Source of the DNA: Psychromicrobium xiongbiense
Lineage (GTDB): Bacteria > Actinomycetota > Actinomycetes > Actinomycetales > Micrococcaceae
Assembly (NCBI RefSeq): GCF_030271165.1
Contig: NZ_JASSZH010000020.1
Span: 62,001 to 126,000, forward strand
DNA length: 64,000 bases
Direction of reading: 5' to 3'
The position numbers were made by a program, and so were the translations under genes. Below are positions 25,634-34,745 of this stretch, one piece after another; the stretch's first letter is position 1, and each line of letters starts with the position of its first letter. Below the pieces are notes generated by a model that saw only the letters and a list, made by a program, of their open reading frames with translations, did not search any database and was not told where the DNA came from.

Positions 25634-26719
25634 ATGACGGCGCTGATAGAGACAGACGTTGAGGTTGCACAGCCGGGTCCCACCAGGGCCCGCAGCAGCT
25701 CAGGCGGACTAGGAAAATACCTGCTGGTCAGGTTCCTGTTGATCATTCCCACCATTTTCATTCTGGTCACCATGGTGTTCTTCCTGATGAGGATCACCGG
25801 AGACCCAGTGACGGCTGCGCTGGGCGGCAAGCTGCCACCCGAGCAGCTCCAGGCCAAAATCCATGAGGCAGGCTACGACCGGCCCGTCATCGTGCAGTAT
25901 TTCGAGTATCTTGGCCAGATCGCGACCGGAAACTTCGGCCACACCCTGGACAACCAGCCGATCAATCAGGTTCTGCTGACCTACGGATCCGCCACCGCGG
26001 AGCTGGCCTTCTTCTCGCTCATCGTGGCCCTGCTGATCGGCATCCCGCTGGGCCTGGTCGCCGCGAAATTTCGGGACCGCTGGCCGGATGCCGTCCTGCG
26101 CATCTTCGCCATCCTCGGCTATGCCACCCCGGTGTTCTTCGCCGGGCTCCTGCTCAAACTGATCTTTTCCGTCTGGCTCGGCTGGCTCCCGGTGGCCGGA
26201 CGTGCCGACACTCAGAACGCGCTGGCCCTCCAGCAGCTGGCCGCACCCACCGGCATCTATTTCCTCGATGCGATCCGCAGCGGCAATATGACAGCGCTCG
26301 GCGACGTCCTGCTGCACGCGATCCTGCCAGCGGTGGCGCTCGGCCTGCTCACCGGAGGTATCTTCCTTCGGCTGGTGCGCACCAATGTCATCGGCACCCT
26401 GGGTCGCGACTATGTCGAAGCAGGGCGTTCCCGTGGCGTCAGTGAGTTCCGGCTGGTCACCAAACACGCCTATAAGCCGGCACTCATCCCGATCATCACC
26501 GTGATGGGCCTGCAGATCGCGATGCTGCTGGGCGGGGCCGTGCTGACCGAGACGACCTTCGAATGGAAGGGGCTCGGTTTCCAGCTCGCCCAGTACCTGG
26601 GCACAAGGGATTTCGTTGCGGTGCAGGGCATCGTGGCGTTGCTTGCCGTTCTGGTGGCTGTGACCAACTTCATCGTGGACGTCATCGCTGCGCTGATCGA
26701 CCCCCGAGTGAGGTACTGA
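25634..26719 (+). CDS. ABC transporter permease, DppB type
   Basis: The 361-residue membrane protein has a first helix (LLVRFLLIIPTIFILVTMVFFLM) followed by an extracytoplasmic loop, then five more helices, the layout of DppB/OppB permeases. The loop facing the ATPase, GRDYVEAGRSRGVSEFRLVTKHAYKPALIPIITVMG, contains the EAA motif. It forms the membrane pore with the next gene product. It lies one base from that gene, so they are co-transcribed. Confidence 0.92.
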   Translation: MTALIETDVEVAQPGPTRARSSSGGLGKYLLVRFLLIIPTIFILVTMVFFLMRITGDPVTAALGGKLPPEQLQAKIHEAGYDRPVIVQYFEYLGQIATGNFGHTLDNQPINQVLLTYGSATAELAFFSLIVALLIGIPLGLVAAKFRDRWPDAVLRIFAILGYATPVFFAGLLLKLIFSVWLGWLPVAGRADTQNALALQQLAAPTGIYFLDAIRSGNMTALGDVLLHAILPAVALGLLTGGIFLRLVRTNVIGTLGRDYVEAGRSRGVSEFRLVTKHAYKPALIPIITVMGLQIAMLLGGAVLTETTFEWKGLGFQLAQYLGTRDFVAVQGIVALLAVLVAVTNFIVDVIAALIDPRVRY

Positions 26720-26720
26720 G

Positions 26721-27779
26721 ATGAGTTCTGAGACGACACCGTCCACTCCTTCGCAGAACACTTCTGCGCACGCCGCAGAGGCACGGCACCGCACTCGCAG
26801 CCTGCTCGCCCGGCTGCCGATCATTTCACAACTGCGGATCAGCGTCGGCCTGCAACGCGGCATGCTCGTGGTGGGCGTCGTGCTGACCGGGCTTTTCCTG
26901 CTCTCAGCGATTTTCGCCCCACTGGTGGCGCCCTATGGCTTCAACCAGATCAGCGACGCCCACGGGAATTTCCCCACCCAGGCACCGCCCTCCCCGGCGC
27001 ACCTGTGGGGGACAACGGTGGGCGGATACGACGTGTTCTCCCGCACTCTCTGGGGTGCCCAGACCGCCATCGCCGTTATCGTGATCGCCGTACTGCTTTC
27101 GATCTTCCTGGGCGTGATCCTGGGCCTGCTCTCCGGCTATCTGGGCGGCTGGCTCGACCGGATTCTGGTGGTCGTGGCGGATGCGATTTTCGCTTTTCCC
27201 TCGCTGCTGCTCGCCATCGTCATGTCGATCGTGATCAGCGGCGGCCGCTCCGACCTGTGGGGCGGGATCTTCGCGGCGGCGATCTCCATCACGGTGGTCT
27301 TCGTCCCGCAGTACTTCCGGGTGATCCGGGCGGAGACCATCCGGCTCAAGGCCGAACCCTTCGTGGAGTCCTCCAAGGTGATCGGTGCCTCTACCTGGCG
27401 GATCATCACCCGGCACATCTTCGGCAATGCCACGCGCTCGCTGCCCTTGATCTTCACGCTGAATTCTTCCGAGGCGATCATGACCCTTGCGGGCCTGGGC
27501 TTCCTGGGATTCGGCATCGAGCCCACCGCAGCCGCCGAATGGGGCTTCGACCTCAATAAGGCGCTTGCCGATGCCACGAGTGGTATCTGGTGGACCGGTG
27601 TCTTCCCGGGCGCAGCGATTGTGCTCACGGTACTCGGGCTGACCCTGGTGGGTGAAAGCCTCAACGATCTAGCCGACCCCCGGCTCCGTGGCAGGCGCCG
27701 TCCCAGTAAACACCGTGATGCGTCACCAGCATCTGCTGCGGCAGCCACCGTCAACCCGGCAGAAGGATCACTGGCATGA
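26721..27779 (+). CDS. ABC transporter permease, DppC type
   Basis: The 352-residue partner permease has a cytoplasmic N-terminus rich in Ser/Thr, a first helix near residues 50-75, LWGTTVGGYDVFSRTLWGAQTAI (the conserved DppC/OppC region) and an EAA loop, VESSKVIGASTWRIITRHIFGNATRS. It overlaps the ATPase gene by four bases. Together with the previous gene it builds the heterodimeric channel of the peptide importer. Confidence 0.92.
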   Translation: MSSETTPSTPSQNTSAHAAEARHRTRSLLARLPIISQLRISVGLQRGMLVVGVVLTGLFLLSAIFAPLVAPYGFNQISDAHGNFPTQAPPSPAHLWGTTVGGYDVFSRTLWGAQTAIAVIVIAVLLSIFLGVILGLLSGYLGGWLDRILVVVADAIFAFPSLLLAIVMSIVISGGRSDLWGGIFAAAISITVVFVPQYFRVIRAETIRLKAEPFVESSKVIGASTWRIITRHIFGNATRSLPLIFTLNSSEAIMTLAGLGFLGFGIEPTAAAEWGFDLNKALADATSGIWWTGVFPGAAIVLTVLGLTLVGESLNDLADPRLRGRRRPSKHRDASPASAAAATVNPAEGSLA

Positions 27780-29500
27780 ATTCCAGCGCCATGAACGAGA
27801 GCACCGCGAAGAACGTTCTGGACATCGAACACCTCCGGGTCACCTTCGCCACGGACCAGGGCGAGGTGAAAGCCGTGGACGATGTCGCCCTGTCGGTCGC
27901 TCCCGGCGAGGTGGTCGCCATCGTGGGCGAATCCGGGTCCGGTAAGACCGTGACCGCCAAGAGCATCCTGGGCCTGCTGCCGGAAACCGCACTGGCCTCC
28001 GGTGCGGTGCTGGTCAGCGGGCACAACGTCGTGAGCATTCCCGCCCGGGAGCTACGCCGCGTGCGCGGCCGTGATGTCTCCATGGTCTTCCAGGAGCCCT
28101 CGACGGCACTCAACCCCGTGTATACCGTGGGCTGGCAGATCGCAGAGGGCCTGCGGGCCCACCGGGCTGCACAGAGTGCGATGGGTGGCGGCAGCCGGGT
28201 CAGCCGCAAAGAAGCCCGGACCGCGGCGATCGAGGCCTTGCGCAAGGTGGGGATTCCCGAGCCGGAGAAACGCGTGGACTACTACCCGCATCAGTTCTCC
28301 GGAGGGCAGAAACAGCGGGTGGTGATTGCGGCCGCACTGGCGCTCAATCCTGCGCTGATTGTGGCCGACGAGCCGACCACGGCACTGGATGTCACCGTCC
28401 AGGCCGAAATTCTGGAACTTCTGCGCGAGGTCCGGGATACCTTCGGTACCGCCATCGTGCTGATCACTCACAATATGGGCGTGGTGGCGGATCTGGCTGA
28501 CCGCGTGGTGGTCATGTATCACGGCAAGGTTGTGGAGGAAGCGAGCGCGGAGCGGCTCTTCTCGGCCCCACAGCAGGAATACACGCAGAAGCTGCTTGCG
28601 GCGGTCCCACATCTGGGGCGTTATTCCGCCTCGGCCGGTCGCACAGAGCGAGCACATCAGGACGCACCAGTGCTGGTGGAAGCACGCGATCTGGTGATTG
28701 AATACCCCGGCAGGCTGGGGCAGTCGGGTTTCCGCGCGGTCAACGAGGTGAGTTTCACCATCTCCGCCGGCGAGGTTTTCGGCCTGGTGGGCGAATCCGG
28801 CTCAGGAAAGACCACCATCGGACGGGCTATTGCGGGCCTGAACCGGACCACGGGCGGTTCGCTGACGGTGTTGGGTCATGAGATGCGTGATTTTCGTGAG
28901 CGCACCTTCAAACCGTTGCGCAAAGATATCGGCTTCGTCTTCCAGGACCCGGCCGCATCCTTCAATCCTCAGCTGACCATGGGGGAGTGTGTGGCGGAGC
29001 CCCTCCAGGTGCACACCACCGATTCGCCCGTGCAGGTGCGCAAACGGGTGGGGGACCTTCTGGAAGCGGTCCAGCTGCCCAGGGGGTTCGCTGACCGCTA
29101 TCCACATGAGCTCTCCGGTGGTCAGCGCCAGCGCGCCTCGCTGGCCCGCAGCCTGGCGCTGAATCCCAAGCTGTTGATTGCCGACGAGCCGACGTCCGCC
29201 CTCGATGTGTCCGTCCAGGCCAAGGTGTTGGAGCTGTTCAAGGAGATCCAGCAGGAGTTCGGCTTCGCGGCGCTCTTCGTCAGCCATGACCTGGCCGTAG
29301 TGGACCAGCTGGCTGACTGGGTGGGCGTGCTGTACCGGGGAACCCTGGTGGAGCAGGGAATCGGCTCCCGGGTGATGAGCAACCCGCAGGCGGAGTACAC
29401 CAAACGTCTGATTGCCTCCTTGCCGGTGCCGGATCCTCGCCAGCAGGCGGCCCGACGCCAGGAGCGGCGGCAGCTCAGTCGGGGAGACTCCGCGGCCTGA
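27776..29500 (+). CDS. Fused dual ABC ATPase (DppD-DppF type)
   Basis: The 574-residue protein joins two ATP-binding domains in one chain. The first has Walker A GESGSGKT at 51-58 and signature FSGGQKQRV near 172. The second has Walker A near 339 and signature LSGGQRQRA near 445. Each is followed by a Walker B ending ADEPT and by the C-terminal oligopeptide-transporter extension. Such fusions are common in actinobacterial peptide transporters and replace two separate subunits. ATGA overlap couples it to the DppC-type permease. This completes the importer. Confidence 0.93.
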   Translation: MNSSAMNESTAKNVLDIEHLRVTFATDQGEVKAVDDVALSVAPGEVVAIVGESGSGKTVTAKSILGLLPETALASGAVLVSGHNVVSIPARELRRVRGRDVSMVFQEPSTALNPVYTVGWQIAEGLRAHRAAQSAMGGGSRVSRKEARTAAIEALRKVGIPEPEKRVDYYPHQFSGGQKQRVVIAAALALNPALIVADEPTTALDVTVQAEILELLREVRDTFGTAIVLITHNMGVVADLADRVVVMYHGKVVEEASAERLFSAPQQEYTQKLLAAVPHLGRYSASAGRTERAHQDAPVLVEARDLVIEYPGRLGQSGFRAVNEVSFTISAGEVFGLVGESGSGKTTIGRAIAGLNRTTGGSLTVLGHEMRDFRERTFKPLRKDIGFVFQDPAASFNPQLTMGECVAEPLQVHTTDSPVQVRKRVGDLLEAVQLPRGFADRYPHELSGGQRQRASLARSLALNPKLLIADEPTSALDVSVQAKVLELFKEIQQEFGFAALFVSHDLAVVDQLADWVGVLYRGTLVEQGIGSRVMSNPQAEYTKRLIASLPVPDPRQQAARRQERRQLSRGDSAA

Positions 29501-29580
29501 CAGGGGTTCACGGGCAATCCGCCAACCGAAAAATTCCCCGGCGGATTTTCCGCGGACCGGTTTTCCGTAGACTGGGAAGC

Positions 29581-29976
29581 ATGAGCGCGAACCAGCACGA
29601 ATTTGACCCCACCGCCAGTTCCCTCTCCGGGACCGTGGCCCCTGAGGTGATGGCGGAGCTGTTGGCGATGCGATCCAGCATCGACAACTTCGATGCCGCC
29701 TTGGTGTTTCTGCTGGCCGAGCGGTTCAAAGCCACGCAGCGGGTGGGTGTGCTCAAGGCGTTGCACCAGCTGCCCCCGGCCGATCCGGCCCGGGAGGTTG
29801 CCCAGATTGAGCGCTTGCGCAGCTTGGCGGAGCAGGCCCATCTGGACCCAGCTCTGGCCGAGAAATTCCTGAACTTCATCATCTCCGAGGTGATTCGCAA
29901 CCATCAGGCGATCTCTGAGTCGCATGCGGGATCTGCCGCAGGTGCGGCTGCAGCGGGGGCTCACACTGATGCCTGA
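29581..29976 (+). CDS. Chorismate mutase, AroQ type
   Basis: The 131-residue protein matches the all-helical AroQ fold: LLAMRSSIDNFDAALVFLLAERFKATQRVGVLKA, then PADPAREVAQIERLRSLAEQAHLDP and EKFLNFIISEVIRNHQAI. The arginines and lysine of these helices bind chorismate. It converts chorismate to prephenate for phenylalanine and tyrosine synthesis. No signal peptide, so it is the cytoplasmic type. TAGACT lies seven bases before the ATG (29568-29573) with no ribosome binding site, predicting a leaderless mRNA. Confidence 0.9.
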   Translation: MSANQHEFDPTASSLSGTVAPEVMAELLAMRSSIDNFDAALVFLLAERFKATQRVGVLKALHQLPPADPAREVAQIERLRSLAEQAHLDPALAEKFLNFIISEVIRNHQAISESHAGSAAGAAAAGAHTDA

Positions 29977-30016
29977 AGGCAGAGATGTCTGAGGCCACGG
30001 GTGTTTGAGGTGACTG

Positions 30017-31111
30017 GTGGCTGAGGTCAGGGCGGGTTCGCGAGGTCTCTGGCCCGGCGGTGGAGAGTCCGGTGGTGGTGCCACCGGTGAAGTGCTTGAG
30101 GCGATCCGGATTCAGCTCGGAGAGCTGGGCGCCCCGCATCTGCCCAGCCTGCCGTTGCTGCCCGGGCGGGGGCCCGTCGCCGATCCGATTGGTCGGACCG
30201 CCGCCATGCTCGTCGAGATGCCGGTGGATCTGCAGTCCTACGGATGGCGTCTCACCTCGCGGGAGGGATCAGACGGGCGCAGAGCCAGGAATTTTCTCCG
30301 CTCGGACGTCAATGCGCTGGCCGACGTCGTGGGTGCGCGGGAATCGACCGTACCCGATCTGGCCCTGCATCTGGTGGGACCTCTGACGCTTGCGGCAGGA
30401 GTCCACCTTCCGCTCGGCGAGCGTGCTCTGGCGGATCCCGGGGCCCGGCGCGATCTGGCACAGTCCCAGCGCGACGGCTTTCCGGAGCAGCTGCGAGCGG
30501 TGCGCGAGGCTACACCGGGCACCCGGCTGACCGTCGTGGTGGATGAACCCGAGGCTGCCCGCGCCCTGGCCGGTATGATTCCCACGGTCAGTGGGTATCG
30601 CAGCCTGCGCTCCGTGCCGCGCTCTGAGGCCCAGTTGCTCTGGCGGGAGATGAGAACAGCCCTGCTCAATGCCGGTGCCAGCGAGGTGTGCCTGGCCGTC
30701 CCGCTGGAGGTGCTGGCTCAGGCGAGGGAGGCCGGGCTGGACAGTGTGCAGGTCGATCCGGCCGAAGGGGGTGCCCACCGTTGGGATCCGGCCAGCTGGG
30801 AGCCTCTGGCCGCCTGGTTGGATCAGGGGCGTCAACTGACGCTGCGCCTGCCGGGCATGAACTCATCGGGTGGTCGTCCCTCAGGCGCGCGTCCCGCGGT
30901 GGGGCGTCTCCCCGGTGGTTCTGGTGTGGCGGAGACCGCACGCGCCTTCTGGAGACTCTGGCGGGAACTCGGACTCGGTGCCGAGACCCTCGGTGCGCTA
31001 CGACTGGTGGAGGCGGGGGACCTGAGCCTGGGGACGCCCGCACAGGCGCAGGCTGCACTTGGCCACAGCACCGCCGTCGCCGCCGCGCTGACTGAGCTGG
31101 CCCAATCCTGA
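30017..31111 (+). CDS. MetE/UROD-fold-like protein (Rv3015c-type, methionine synthase-like)
   Basis: The 364-residue protein resembles the short actinobacterial proteins labelled methionine synthase (vitamin-B12 independent)-like, such as mycobacterial Rv3015c. The shared pattern is the LGELGAPHLPSLPLLPGRGPVADPIGRTAAML region and the following QSYGWRLTSREGSDGRRARNFLRSDVNAL. It is half the length of MetE and lacks the full-length enzyme's N-terminal domain. I see no clear HXC...C zinc site, so a catalytic role in methionine synthesis is doubtful. It starts with GTG. The stop codon is one base from a large palindrome, and the ligA/gat genes I would expect next in related genomes are absent. Confidence 0.6.
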   Translation: MAEVRAGSRGLWPGGGESGGGATGEVLEAIRIQLGELGAPHLPSLPLLPGRGPVADPIGRTAAMLVEMPVDLQSYGWRLTSREGSDGRRARNFLRSDVNALADVVGARESTVPDLALHLVGPLTLAAGVHLPLGERALADPGARRDLAQSQRDGFPEQLRAVREATPGTRLTVVVDEPEAARALAGMIPTVSGYRSLRSVPRSEAQLLWREMRTALLNAGASEVCLAVPLEVLAQAREAGLDSVQVDPAEGGAHRWDPASWEPLAAWLDQGRQLTLRLPGMNSSGGRPSGARPAVGRLPGGSGVAETARAFWRLWRELGLGAETLGALRLVEAGDLSLGTPAQAQAALGHSTAVAAALTELAQS

Positions 31112-31174
31112 CATCGAGTGCTGCATTATGTGCCGAAAATCGGCGAAAATCGGCACATAATGCAGCACTCGATG
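31112..31174. repeat. Perfect 25-bp-arm palindrome with tandem loop repeat
   Basis: Arms at 31112-31136 and 31150-31174 are exact reverse complements around a 13-base loop. The left arm opens CATCGAGTGCTGCATTATG. The loop region contains CGAAAATCGG twice in tandem (31134-31143 and 31144-31153). It lies between convergent genes, so it may act as a two-way terminator, but it is longer and more perfect than needed for that. Its ends match those of the palindrome near 11.4 kb. Confidence 0.85.
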
Positions 31175-31198
31175 GCGCCAGAGTTGGTTCAAGGTGCT

Positions 31199-32491
31199 TC
31201 AGAGCCGTCCGGCAGCCTTGAGACGCAGGTACAGGTCGGCAAGCCGCGGCGGCAGCTCCTGCGGTTCGGCCTCCACCACCTCGGCACCGGCCTGCTTGAG
31301 CAGCGCGATCACGGCCGCCCGGTCCAGGACAGAACGCTCTGCGGCGGCTGCGGCGTAGACCTCGGTGCTGTTCTTCCGCTGAGCGCGCATCGCCTCGAGC
31401 GCCGGGTCACTGACGGAGGCCACTACCACCACATGGTCCCGGCTCAAGCGGGCGACGACAGGCAGTAGGCCTTCCTCGAGCGCGCCGGAGTCGAGGCTGG
31501 TGAGCAGCACCACCAGGGCCCGGTGTGCCGTCATCTGGCGGACCTGGCTCGGAACCTGGGTCCAGTCCATCTCAATCAGCTCGGAGGTCAGCGGTGCCAT
31601 GGCCTGAACCATGGCACCGAGCAGATTCGTCTTCTGCGCCGACGTCACCTGGGCGCGTGGCCGACGGTCGAAGGCCAGGAAACTCACCCGGTCCCCACCC
31701 CGATCGGCAAGTACTCCCAGCAACAGTGCCGCTTCCAGATAGCTGTCCAGCCGCGGCTCGTCGAGAATCCGGGCGGCAGAGGTGCGTGAGGTGTCCGCCA
31801 CGATCACCACCCTCCGATCCCGCTCCGGCCGCCAGGTCCGCACCACCACAGCCTGCCGACGCGCGGTGGCCCGCCAGTCAATCGAGCGCACATCGTCGCC
31901 GCGCACATAGTCACGCAACGAATCGAACTCGGTGCCTGCGCCACGAATCTGCACGGCGGAGAGCCCTTCAAGTTCCCGGAGTTTGCGCAGTTTGGAGGCC
32001 AGATGTTTTCTGGCACGGAATTCCGGGAGCACTCTGAGCCGGCCGGGAACCACCGCGGTTCGCTGCCGTCCGGCCAGACCGAGCGGGCCTAAGGACCGGA
32101 CGGTGATCGTCTGGCTGTGTAGATCGCCGCGGCGAGTCGGGGTGAGGCTCAGGTTCAGCCGACGGCGCTCACCCCTCGGGACGCTCAGCCGTAGCAGCCC
32201 TGGCGTCGCCCCGGCAGAGGGCTGCCAGGCATCGCGCAGGCTGCCGCGTACCGTCCGGCGGCCCTTATTGGCGACGAAAAGTTCCGCGGTGCAACTCTGG
32301 CTCAGCCGGATCGAACCGGGCAGTTGGCGGGCAAAGCGCAGTTTGCGCGGTGAGGCGGCGAGCAGCGCGTCGACCACCAGCGGCAGCACCAACACGGCGC
32401 AGAGGATCCACACCGTGGTCCACGATGGCGCCAGCAACAATGCCAGCGCACCCGCAGCGGCCAGCAGCACGAACCGTCCGGTGATGACCAT
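31199..32491 (-). CDS. DUF58 domain-containing protein
   Basis: The 430-residue protein has two N-terminal membrane helices and then a DUF58/von Willebrand A-like domain, with RDYVRGDDVRSIDWRATARRQAVVVRTWRPERDRRVVIVADTS as the diagnostic block. DUF58 proteins pair with MoxR ATPases, probably in assembling or maturing membrane or secreted complexes. It is the last gene of a five-gene operon and starts seven bases after the MoxR gene. AAGG precedes the ATG. Exact client unknown. Confidence 0.88.
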   Translation of the reverse strand: MVITGRFVLLAAAGALALLLAPSWTTVWILCAVLVLPLVVDALLAASPRKLRFARQLPGSIRLSQSCTAELFVANKGRRTVRGSLRDAWQPSAGATPGLLRLSVPRGERRRLNLSLTPTRRGDLHSQTITVRSLGPLGLAGRQRTAVVPGRLRVLPEFRARKHLASKLRKLRELEGLSAVQIRGAGTEFDSLRDYVRGDDVRSIDWRATARRQAVVVRTWRPERDRRVVIVADTSRTSAARILDEPRLDSYLEAALLLGVLADRGGDRVSFLAFDRRPRAQVTSAQKTNLLGAMVQAMAPLTSELIEMDWTQVPSQVRQMTAHRALVVLLTSLDSGALEEGLLPVVARLSRDHVVVVASVSDPALEAMRAQRKNSTEVYAAAAAERSVLDRAAVIALLKQAGAEVVEAEPQELPPRLADLYLRLKAAGRL

Positions 32492-32498
32492 GGGAGCC

Positions 32499-33512
32499 TT
32501 AGCGCGGGGCCGGCACGGTGGCCAGGATACTTAGCAGGACGTCATCGACCTTCACACCGTCCATCTGTGCCTCGGGGCGCAGACTCACCCGGTGTCGCAG
32601 TGCCGGGAGGGTCAGTACCTTCACATCATCCGGCGTGACGAAGCTCCGGCCGGACAACCAGGCCCAGGCCCGGGAGGTGTTCAGTAGCGCCGTGGCACCG
32701 CGCGGCGAGACGCCGAGCTGGAAGGACGGTGCGGCGCGGGTTGCCCGCACCAGATCCACGATGTAGGCAACGATTTCCGGCGCGATATCGACAGCGGCGA
32801 CTCCGGCGCGGGCCTCGGCCAGCTCCGCGGCCCCGGCGACGGCCTGTACTCCGGCTGCGCGAAGGTCGCGCGGGTCAAAGCCCAGGCTGTGCCGACGCAC
32901 CACCTCGATCTCCTCCTCGCGTGGAGGCAGCGGCATGGTCAGTTTGAGCAGGAAACGATCCAGCTGCGCTTCCGGCAGGGGATAGGTACCCTCGTATTCC
33001 ACCGGGTTCTGGGTCGCTGCGACCATGAACGGAACCGGCAGCGCGCGGCTTACGCCATCGACCGAGACCTGGCGCTCCTCCATCGCTTCCAGCAGCGAGG
33101 CCTGAGTCTTCGGAGGCGTCCGGTTGATCTCATCGCCCAGCAGGATATTGGTGAACACCGGGCCTTCCCGGAAGCTGAATTCCGAGCTGTGCGCGTCGTA
33201 GACTAGCGAGCCTGTGATGTCACCGGGCATGAGGTCCGGGGTGAACTGCACCCGTTTGGTGTCCAGGCTCAGGGCGGCGGAGAGCGCCCGCACCAGCAGT
33301 GTCTTGGCCACGCCCGGGACGCCCTCGAGGAGCACATGGCCACGGGAGAGCAGAGCGATCAGCAGCCCGGTGACCACGGCATCCTGGCCCACGACGGCCT
33401 TGGCGACTTCGGCTCGGACGGCAAGCAGCGCCTGCAGGGCAGGGTGAGGCTGCAGGGCAGGGTGAGGCTGCAGGGCAGGGTGAGGCTGCGCTGGATGGTC
33501 GGGCATGCTCAT
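32499..33512 (-). CDS. MoxR-family AAA+ ATPase
   Basis: The 337-residue protein carries Walker A GVPGVAKT (64-71), Walker B ILLGDEIN (123-130), and the MoxR sequence [11 protein letters not shown] between them. These ATPases act as chaperones for metal-cofactor or membrane protein complexes with DUF58 proteins. The N-terminus has three copies of QPHPAL, encoded by an 18-bp tandem repeat, before the conserved domain begins near residue 27. AAGGA stands upstream of the ATG. It lies three bases from the DUF4350 gene. Confidence 0.93.
   Translation of the reverse strand: MSMPDHPAQPHPALQPHPALQPHPALQALLAVRAEVAKAVVGQDAVVTGLLIALLSRGHVLLEGVPGVAKTLLVRALSAALSLDTKRVQFTPDLMPGDITGSLVYDAHSSEFSFREGPVFTNILLGDEINRTPPKTQASLLEAMEERQVSVDGVSRALPVPFMVAATQNPVEYEGTYPLPEAQLDRFLLKLTMPLPPREEEIEVVRRHSLGFDPRDLRAAGVQAVAGAAELAEARAGVAAVDIAPEIVAYIVDLVRATRAAPSFQLGVSPRGATALLNTSRAWAWLSGRSFVTPDDVKVLTLPALRHRVSLRPEAQMDGVKVDDVLLSILATVPAPR
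33433..33486. repeat. 18-bp tandem repeat, three copies, inside the MoxR gene
   Basis: TGCAGGGCAGGGTGAGGC repeats three times without change, in frame, and encodes the QPHPAL repeats of the MoxR N-terminus. Perfect copies suggest recent slippage. Confidence 0.9.
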
Positions 33513-33515
33513 GGC

Positions 33516-34745
33516 TCAGGATTCCTTCTCAAGTTGGCGTTCAAGAGTGTCGAGGCGTTGCGACCAGCTGACCATGGCCGCCTGACTATGGGGTGGTTCT
33601 TCGCTCAGCAGCGCCCGGATCTCGGATTCACGAGCCGGGGCCGCCAGCGTGACGGCGGCAATGACCTCCTGGGCTGAGGCGGAGCTGGGCAGCCGGTATC
33701 GCCGGGCCAGTCGACGCAGCGACCCGGTGCGCAGACTGGCGACCGTCCGGTCAAGAGCCCGCGCGTTCTGGTAGAGCCGGGCACGGCCGATCGCCGTCTC
33801 GGAGGCCTTGACCACCACTGGGAGCGGCTCTTCCACCACCGGTCCGTGGCGCCGGCCCTTCCAGAGACAGGCCAGAACACCCACCAGCAGCAGCCACGGG
33901 CTGACAAAAGCAACCCAGGGTGGCAGCAGGCTGGCCGGGGAGACGGGATGCTGGCTCTCCGGCAGATCCCCCGGTCCCGGGATGTACCAGAGCAGTCGGT
34001 CGGTGTGGCCGAGCAGGCGCAGCGCCAGCGCCGCATTGCCTTCCTGATCCAGATACCGGTTCATCAGAATCTCCGGGCTACCCACGGCTGTGACCGTCCC
34101 TCCGGCGTTCTGCGCCACCACCCCGGCGCCGGTGCCGGGACCCGGGAAGCAGACCGTCGGACCGGTATAGAGCTGGGGGTGGAGGCTGGTGATGGTGCCC
34201 GCAGCCTGGGCATCCGGCATCGTGCACTGAGCTGTCAGCGGGCCCGCAGGAGGGGAACCGGTGGGATTGCCCATGACGCCGGCTGCCTGCAGCTCGGGGC
34301 TGAGCGCCTGCACCGCCAGCGGGCCCGGAGTGATCAGCACCAGCCGGGCACCGCTGGCGGCCAACTCGCGCAGCTGGCTGGACGTCAGGGCGATGTCGCG
34401 CTGGAACAGGAGAACCGTAGTGCGGCCACGTGGGGCGGAGGAAACGTCCTTGATGGTCTCAGCCAGAGTGCTGGTTGCAGTGACGGTGACCCCCTGTTGC
34501 TGCAGGATGTGCGCCACCGCCATGCCGCCCTCTGGTGCTGGATTCTGCGCATCCAGCACGCCGCGCGGACCCTGCCCGGACAGTGCGGAGACCAGTCCGA
34601 TGCCGATCAGCAGTGCCGCAGCCAGGCCCAGGAAAATCCGGAGCCGCTGGCGCTTGAGCCAGCCAGTTCTGGGAGGCTGAACCGGGTCCAGCGGCTCAAC
34701 GGCACCCCCGGCATAGCCGGTCGGTCCAGGGGCAACTGCGTTCAC
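33516..34745 (-). CDS. DUF4350 domain-containing membrane protein
   Basis: The 409-residue protein has an N-terminal helix (LGLAAALLIGIGLVSAL) after a proline-rich start, a large extracytoplasmic DUF4350-like domain (with NPAPEGGMAVAHILQQQGVTVTAT and LVLITPGPLAVQAL), and a second helix near residue 285 (VSPWLLLVGVLACLW). The tail is cytoplasmic. DUF4350 is related to glutamine-amidotransferase-like folds and is regularly found with MoxR and DUF58. It overlaps the DUF4129 gene by four bases. Function unknown. Confidence 0.85.
   Translation of the reverse strand: MNAVAPGPTGYAGGAVEPLDPVQPPRTGWLKRQRLRIFLGLAAALLIGIGLVSALSGQGPRGVLDAQNPAPEGGMAVAHILQQQGVTVTATSTLAETIKDVSSAPRGRTTVLLFQRDIALTSSQLRELAASGARLVLITPGPLAVQALSPELQAAGVMGNPTGSPPAGPLTAQCTMPDAQAAGTITSLHPQLYTGPTVCFPGPGTGAGVVAQNAGGTVTAVGSPEILMNRYLDQEGNAALALRLLGHTDRLLWYIPGPGDLPESQHPVSPASLLPPWVAFVSPWLLLVGVLACLWKGRRHGPVVEEPLPVVVKASETAIGRARLYQNARALDRTVASLRTGSLRRLARRYRLPSSASAQEVIAAVTLAAPARESEIRALLSEEPPHSQAAMVSWSQRLDTLERQLEKES

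Noticed and set aside
33433..33486. CRISPR-like repeat
   Set aside because: The repeats are directly adjacent, without spacers, and lie in frame inside the MoxR gene.
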